From PMG-095 sp049324695 (GTDB lineage Bacteria > Myxococcota_A > Polyangia > Polyangiales > Polyangiaceae): a stretch of DNA of 64,000 nt. This document shows, piece by piece, positions 61,524 through 64,000 of the stretch. The stretch spans positions 39,557 to 103,556 of the forward strand of contig JBMOMJ010000043.1 in the NCBI GenBank assembly GCA_049324695.1, written 5' to 3'. The position numbers were made by a program, and so were the translations under genes. Positions within the stretch are counted from its first letter, which is position 1, and every line of letters starts with the position of its first letter. The notes under the pieces are model-generated. The model ran no database searches, was not told where the DNA came from, and was given only the letters and a program-made list of their open reading frames with translations.

Positions 61524-62618
61524 ATGTCGAAATTTTGCGGTCCGCGTTTGGTGATGCTGGTGCTTGCGTTGCCGCTTGCTTGCTCGGCGAACAACGGCAC
61601 CGAACCCAGCGAAGGTCAGGGCGGCACTCCAAGCAGCGGCGGAGCGCAACAGAGCGCGGGCGGAACCCAATTCGGCTCGGGTGGCAGCAGCAACGCGAGC
61701 GGCGGCACTCTCGCTAGCGGTGGTACCACCAGCAATGGCGGGACCACTAGCGGCGGCATGGGCAGCGGGGGCGTCACTAAAGGCGGCGCAAGCAACGGCG
61801 GCACTACCGGCGGTGGTGCGCCAGCCAAAGGCGGTAGCACCGCGGCAGGTGGCAGCGTAGCGAAGGGCGGAGCACCGGCGACGGGCGGCACCAGCGCCAG
61901 CGGCGGCAACACTGGCAGCGGCGGCTCGACCACTAGCACGTGCACGCCATGGCCCAAAGCGACCACGACGCAATCCGTGAGCGCCACCATTCCAGTTTCT
62001 GGCACCTACGATGGCGGCCTCAAGCGCTACGTAGGAAGTGGTGCACTCGCTGTCTCCGGCCAAGAAGAAGACGCCGATCCAATCTTCGAACTCGCCGACG
62101 GCGCCACCCTGAAAAATGTCATCCTCGGTAACCCCGCCGCCGATGGCATTCACTGCAAAGGCACCTGCACTCTCCAGAACGTCTGGTGGGAGGACGTCGG
62201 CGAAGACGCTGCCACACTACTCGGCTCGAACAGCTCGCAAACCATGACCATCGATTGCGCCGGCGCCAAAGCTGCGGCCGACAAAGTACTGCAGCACAAC
62301 GGCCCAGGCACCATGATCGTTCGAAACTTCTGGGTCAGCGACTTCGGCAAACTCTACCGCTCGTGCGGCAACTGCAGCAGCCAGTACACCCGCCACGCCC
62401 AATTCTTCAACGTCACGGCGACCACCAGAGGCACCATCGCCGGCATCAACAAGAACTACAAGGACACAGCCGAGTTTCACAACATCACCATCGTGAGCGG
62501 CTCGTCCGTGTGCGACCTATACGACGGCAACAGCAGCGGAGCGGAGCCGACCAAACTCAGCAGCGGCAACGACGGCACGTACTGCATCTACTCCGCATCA
62601 GAGATTCACACGCAGTAG
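61524..62618 (+). CDS. Pectate lyase, family 3 (PelI type), Gly-tethered lipoprotein
   Basis: 364 residues. Lipoprotein signal (VMLVLALPLACSA) followed by a GG-rich tether of about 115 residues and a PL3 domain (about 150-364). Motifs include DPIFELADGATLKNVILGNP, AADGIHCKGTCTLQNVWWED, VGEDAATLLGSNSS, IVRNFWVSDFGKLYRSCGNC and NKNYKDTAEFHNITIV. It cleaves polygalacturonate by calcium-dependent beta-elimination. Together with the rhamnogalacturonan lyase at 38595 it lets the cell attack pectin. Confidence 0.92.
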   Translation: MSKFCGPRLVMLVLALPLACSANNGTEPSEGQGGTPSSGGAQQSAGGTQFGSGGSSNASGGTLASGGTTSNGGTTSGGMGSGGVTKGGASNGGTTGGGAPAKGGSTAAGGSVAKGGAPATGGTSASGGNTGSGGSTTSTCTPWPKATTTQSVSATIPVSGTYDGGLKRYVGSGALAVSGQEEDADPIFELADGATLKNVILGNPAADGIHCKGTCTLQNVWWEDVGEDAATLLGSNSSQTMTIDCAGAKAAADKVLQHNGPGTMIVRNFWVSDFGKLYRSCGNCSSQYTRHAQFFNVTATTRGTIAGINKNYKDTAEFHNITIVSGSSVCDLYDGNSSGAEPTKLSSGNDGTYCIYSASEIHTQ

Positions 62619-63081
62619 GCTCGCAGAAAGTTCGGGCTGGTGTTGCCCCGCACCGTGCAATGCTCGCCGCTTCGCGGCTGGAGTTGCCCCACACCGTGCA
62701 ATGCTCGCCGCTTCGCGGCTGCGCGTTTCCTGCCTCCCCCAAACGTCGTGCTCGCCTTCGGCTGCGCGCGACGTGGAGGGAGGCGGGCGCGTGTCGACTG
62801 TGAGGTGTTCGTGGGTTAGCGAGGTCGGTCGAGTTTGACGAGAGCTCTCGTTCAGGGCCGGCTGCGCTGTATCTCGGCTTTGTGAGAGATGTGCTCACCG
62901 TCCTCGTCGCTGTGCGTCTGTGGACATCGCGCGCCGCCTCCCGCGCCAACATCGAGCCGGGCTTCGCGCGCGCGCACGCTGCGCGCCGCGCACGAGACGA
63001 GCGTCACTGTTCAGCTAGGCGCGTCACGCATCCTGCGCAGTGGGTGCTGCGCCCGGCTCGATGCCGGCGCGGAAGGCTCAC
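62619..63081. repeat. Intergenic region with duplicated 39-base hairpin unit
   Basis: 463 bases without a convincing gene. A 39-base unit occurs at 62642-62680 and 62683-62721, differing at one base, each ending in GCCGC-TTC-GCGGC (hairpin stem 5 bases). A third, shorter relative (GCCTTCGGC type) lies near 62750-62765. It lacks a U-run, so it is a poor terminator. Confidence 0.55.
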
Positions 63082-63459
63082 ATGCGTGCTCGTTCAACTC
63101 ATTACGGCAACTCAGCTCAGCAACTCGAATTGCGCGCTCGTCAGCATCGCGCGCAGCTCACCGCTTCGGAGTCGCAACTGTGGTCAGCGATCAACGCTGG
63201 CCAGCTCGGGGTGTGCTTTCGCCGGCAGGTGCCGCTCGGGGGGCAGTTCATCGCGGACTTCGTTGCGCCCGCGGCGCGGCTCGTGGTCGAAGTGGATGGC
63301 GCGTATCACGCGCGTCGACGGCACGCTGATGCGTCGCGCGATCGGAAGCTGGCGCGGCTCGGGTATCGCGTGGTGCGCATTGATGCGGAGCTGGTGCTTC
63401 GTGATGTCGTCGCAGCGGTCGCGCTCATTCGCGCGGCACTGATCTGCGCCGCGCGGTGA
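63082..63459 (+). CDS. DUF559 endonuclease-like protein
   Basis: 125 residues from ATG 63082, with GGAAGG just upstream. The fold RARQHRAQLTASESQLWSAI, then FRRQVPLGGQFIADFVAPAA, RLVVEVDGAYHARR and LARLGYRVVRIDAELVLRD is that of the DUF559 family (PD-(D/E)xK nuclease-like, related to Vsr). Likely nucleic-acid processing; exact role unknown. Confidence 0.85.
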   Translation: MRARSTHYGNSAQQLELRARQHRAQLTASESQLWSAINAGQLGVCFRRQVPLGGQFIADFVAPAARLVVEVDGAYHARRRHADASRDRKLARLGYRVVRIDAELVLRDVVAAVALIRAALICAAR

Positions 63460-63633
63460 CGGCGCGACCCAACGTGGGCCCCACGCGGGTACTCTGCGCG
63501 AAAGCGTTTTCCGCGATGTGCGGCGACTTCCTAATCGTTTGTCGCTCTAGACGGCGCCGACTACGTTGCGCCCGATCACGTAGGATCGGAGAAAGGAGCG
63601 ATTTCTATCCGTTGGAGGGATCGGTTCACGTGC

Positions 63634-64000
63634 TCACCCATGACGCGCCGCAGTCGTATTGGGTACGAGTCGCGCCAACGCATGACGCAGCAGAGTGGCT
63701 GAATCTCGCTCTCCATCGTAACCAAGCTGTTCCAGCGCTCGCATCGCCTCACGTCGACCAAAGCCCATCCCGCACAGCGCTGAGAGCACTCGCATCCGGT
63801 GGTCGGCCTGCGTGTCAACCGCAACCTGCTCAAGGCTTGGCATCGACGTCACACCCAGCGTCGGGTTCAAGCGTGGCATCGGCATCACACCCGGCGTCTG
63901 GTCCGCGCGTCGCGTCCCGTTCGCTGCTGGTGTCGGGTCCGTGCGTCGCGTCGGGTTCGCTGCTGGCGTCTGGTCCGCGCGTCGCGTCGGGTTCGCTGCT
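63634..64000 (-). CDS. Repeat-containing protein with RuvA_C-like end, partial at window edge
   Basis: The minus-strand frame is open to the right edge, so the N-terminus lies outside. The visible 121 residues start with 12-residue units (AANPTRRxDxTP, about three, encoded by a 36-base repeat at 63901-64000). They end with a helical region (DHRMRVLSALCGMGFGRREA, MRALEQLGYDG, SATLLRHALARLVPN). That end resembles the RuvA C-terminal or helix-hairpin domain, found at the tail of some HNH-endonuclease proteins. The catalytic part, if any, is outside. Frame and repeat are clear; function is a guess. Confidence 0.5.
   Translation of the reverse strand, partial: AANPTRRADQTPAANPTRRTDPTPAANGTRRADQTPGVMPMPRLNPTLGVTSMPSLEQVAVDTQADHRMRVLSALCGMGFGRREAMRALEQLGYDGERDSATLLRHALARLVPNTTAARHG
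63901..64000. repeat. 36-base tandem repeat, running off the window
   Basis: Units at 63901-63936, 63937-63972 and 63973-64000 (28 bases, cut by the edge) differ at a few positions. They encode the AANPTRRxDxTP repeat on the minus strand and probably continue beyond the window. Confidence 0.8.

Noticed and set aside
1..64000. CRISPR arrays, insertion sequences, prophage or tRNA genes
   Set aside because: No regularly spaced repeats, transposase motifs, phage genes or cloverleaf sequences were found on reading.

Overview
The window is high-GC chromosomal DNA from a delta-proteobacterial-type organism, most likely a myxobacterium of the Polyangia (Myxococcota). This is inferred from gene content, not from a marker gene. 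The signs are many lipoproteins with glycine-rich tethers, Ser/Thr kinases and a pseudokinase, an FHA-sigma54 activator fusion, an AgmX-type protein, a PilZ/DUF4388 regulator and Cys-rich repeat proteins. No rRNA, tRNA, CRISPR array, insertion sequence or phage gene was seen. Most long antisense reading frames are GC-driven shadows and are left out.

Layout. 1-4.8 kb: two tandem Cys-rich repeat proteins and a small Cys-rich lipoprotein. 5-6.4 kb: a TetR regulator with an SDR enzyme. 6.5-9.3 kb: a degenerate ABC ATPase with a 168-residue FtsX-like permease, divergent from a MarR regulator fused to a beta-rich domain. Two identical-geometry palindromes lie between them. 9.3-16.1 kb: a tightly packed operon for 6-deoxy-sugar acid breakdown (Gfo/Idh oxidoreductase, SDR, L-fuconate dehydratase, FAH-family hydrolase) ending in lutABC, which would oxidise the L-lactate the pathway makes. 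16.2-23.5 kb: a hybrid kinase with XylR_N/V4R input, a Tat-exported flavin oxidase, a sirtuin coupled to an AgmX-like protein, and small Cys-rich proteins.

23.5-32.9 kb: a proline-rich protein, an MBL-fold protein, a membrane-bound spermidine-synthase fusion, a kinase-FHA-sigma54 activator and a lipoprotein. An 800-base non-coding stretch before the lipoprotein gene holds a palindromic cluster and a G-quadruplex motif. 33-45 kb: small exported proteins, a PilZ-receiver regulator, a HupE/UreJ-like protein, a family 11 rhamnogalacturonan lyase, a RegB/RegA-type redox two-component pair, and Kazal- and CAP-domain lipoproteins. 45.4-49 kb: an ECF sigma factor, a membrane pseudokinase and an internally duplicated beta-rich exported protein.

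49-56 kb: housekeeping-like genes (Suv3-type helicase, DarP/YjgA, MATE exporter, RNase HII-like protein, VTC polyphosphate polymerase domain). 55-62.6 kb: more exported proteins, including a lipoprotein with phosphohistidine and ATP-grasp domains, a metallophosphoesterase, a von Willebrand A protein and a family 3 pectate lyase. The right end has duplicated hairpins, a DUF559 endonuclease-like gene and a gene with 36-base repeats that runs off the window.

Common themes are plant-polysaccharide use (two pectin-active lyases plus a deoxy-sugar acid pathway), surface display of enzymes on glycine-rich tethers, and elaborate multi-domain signalling.
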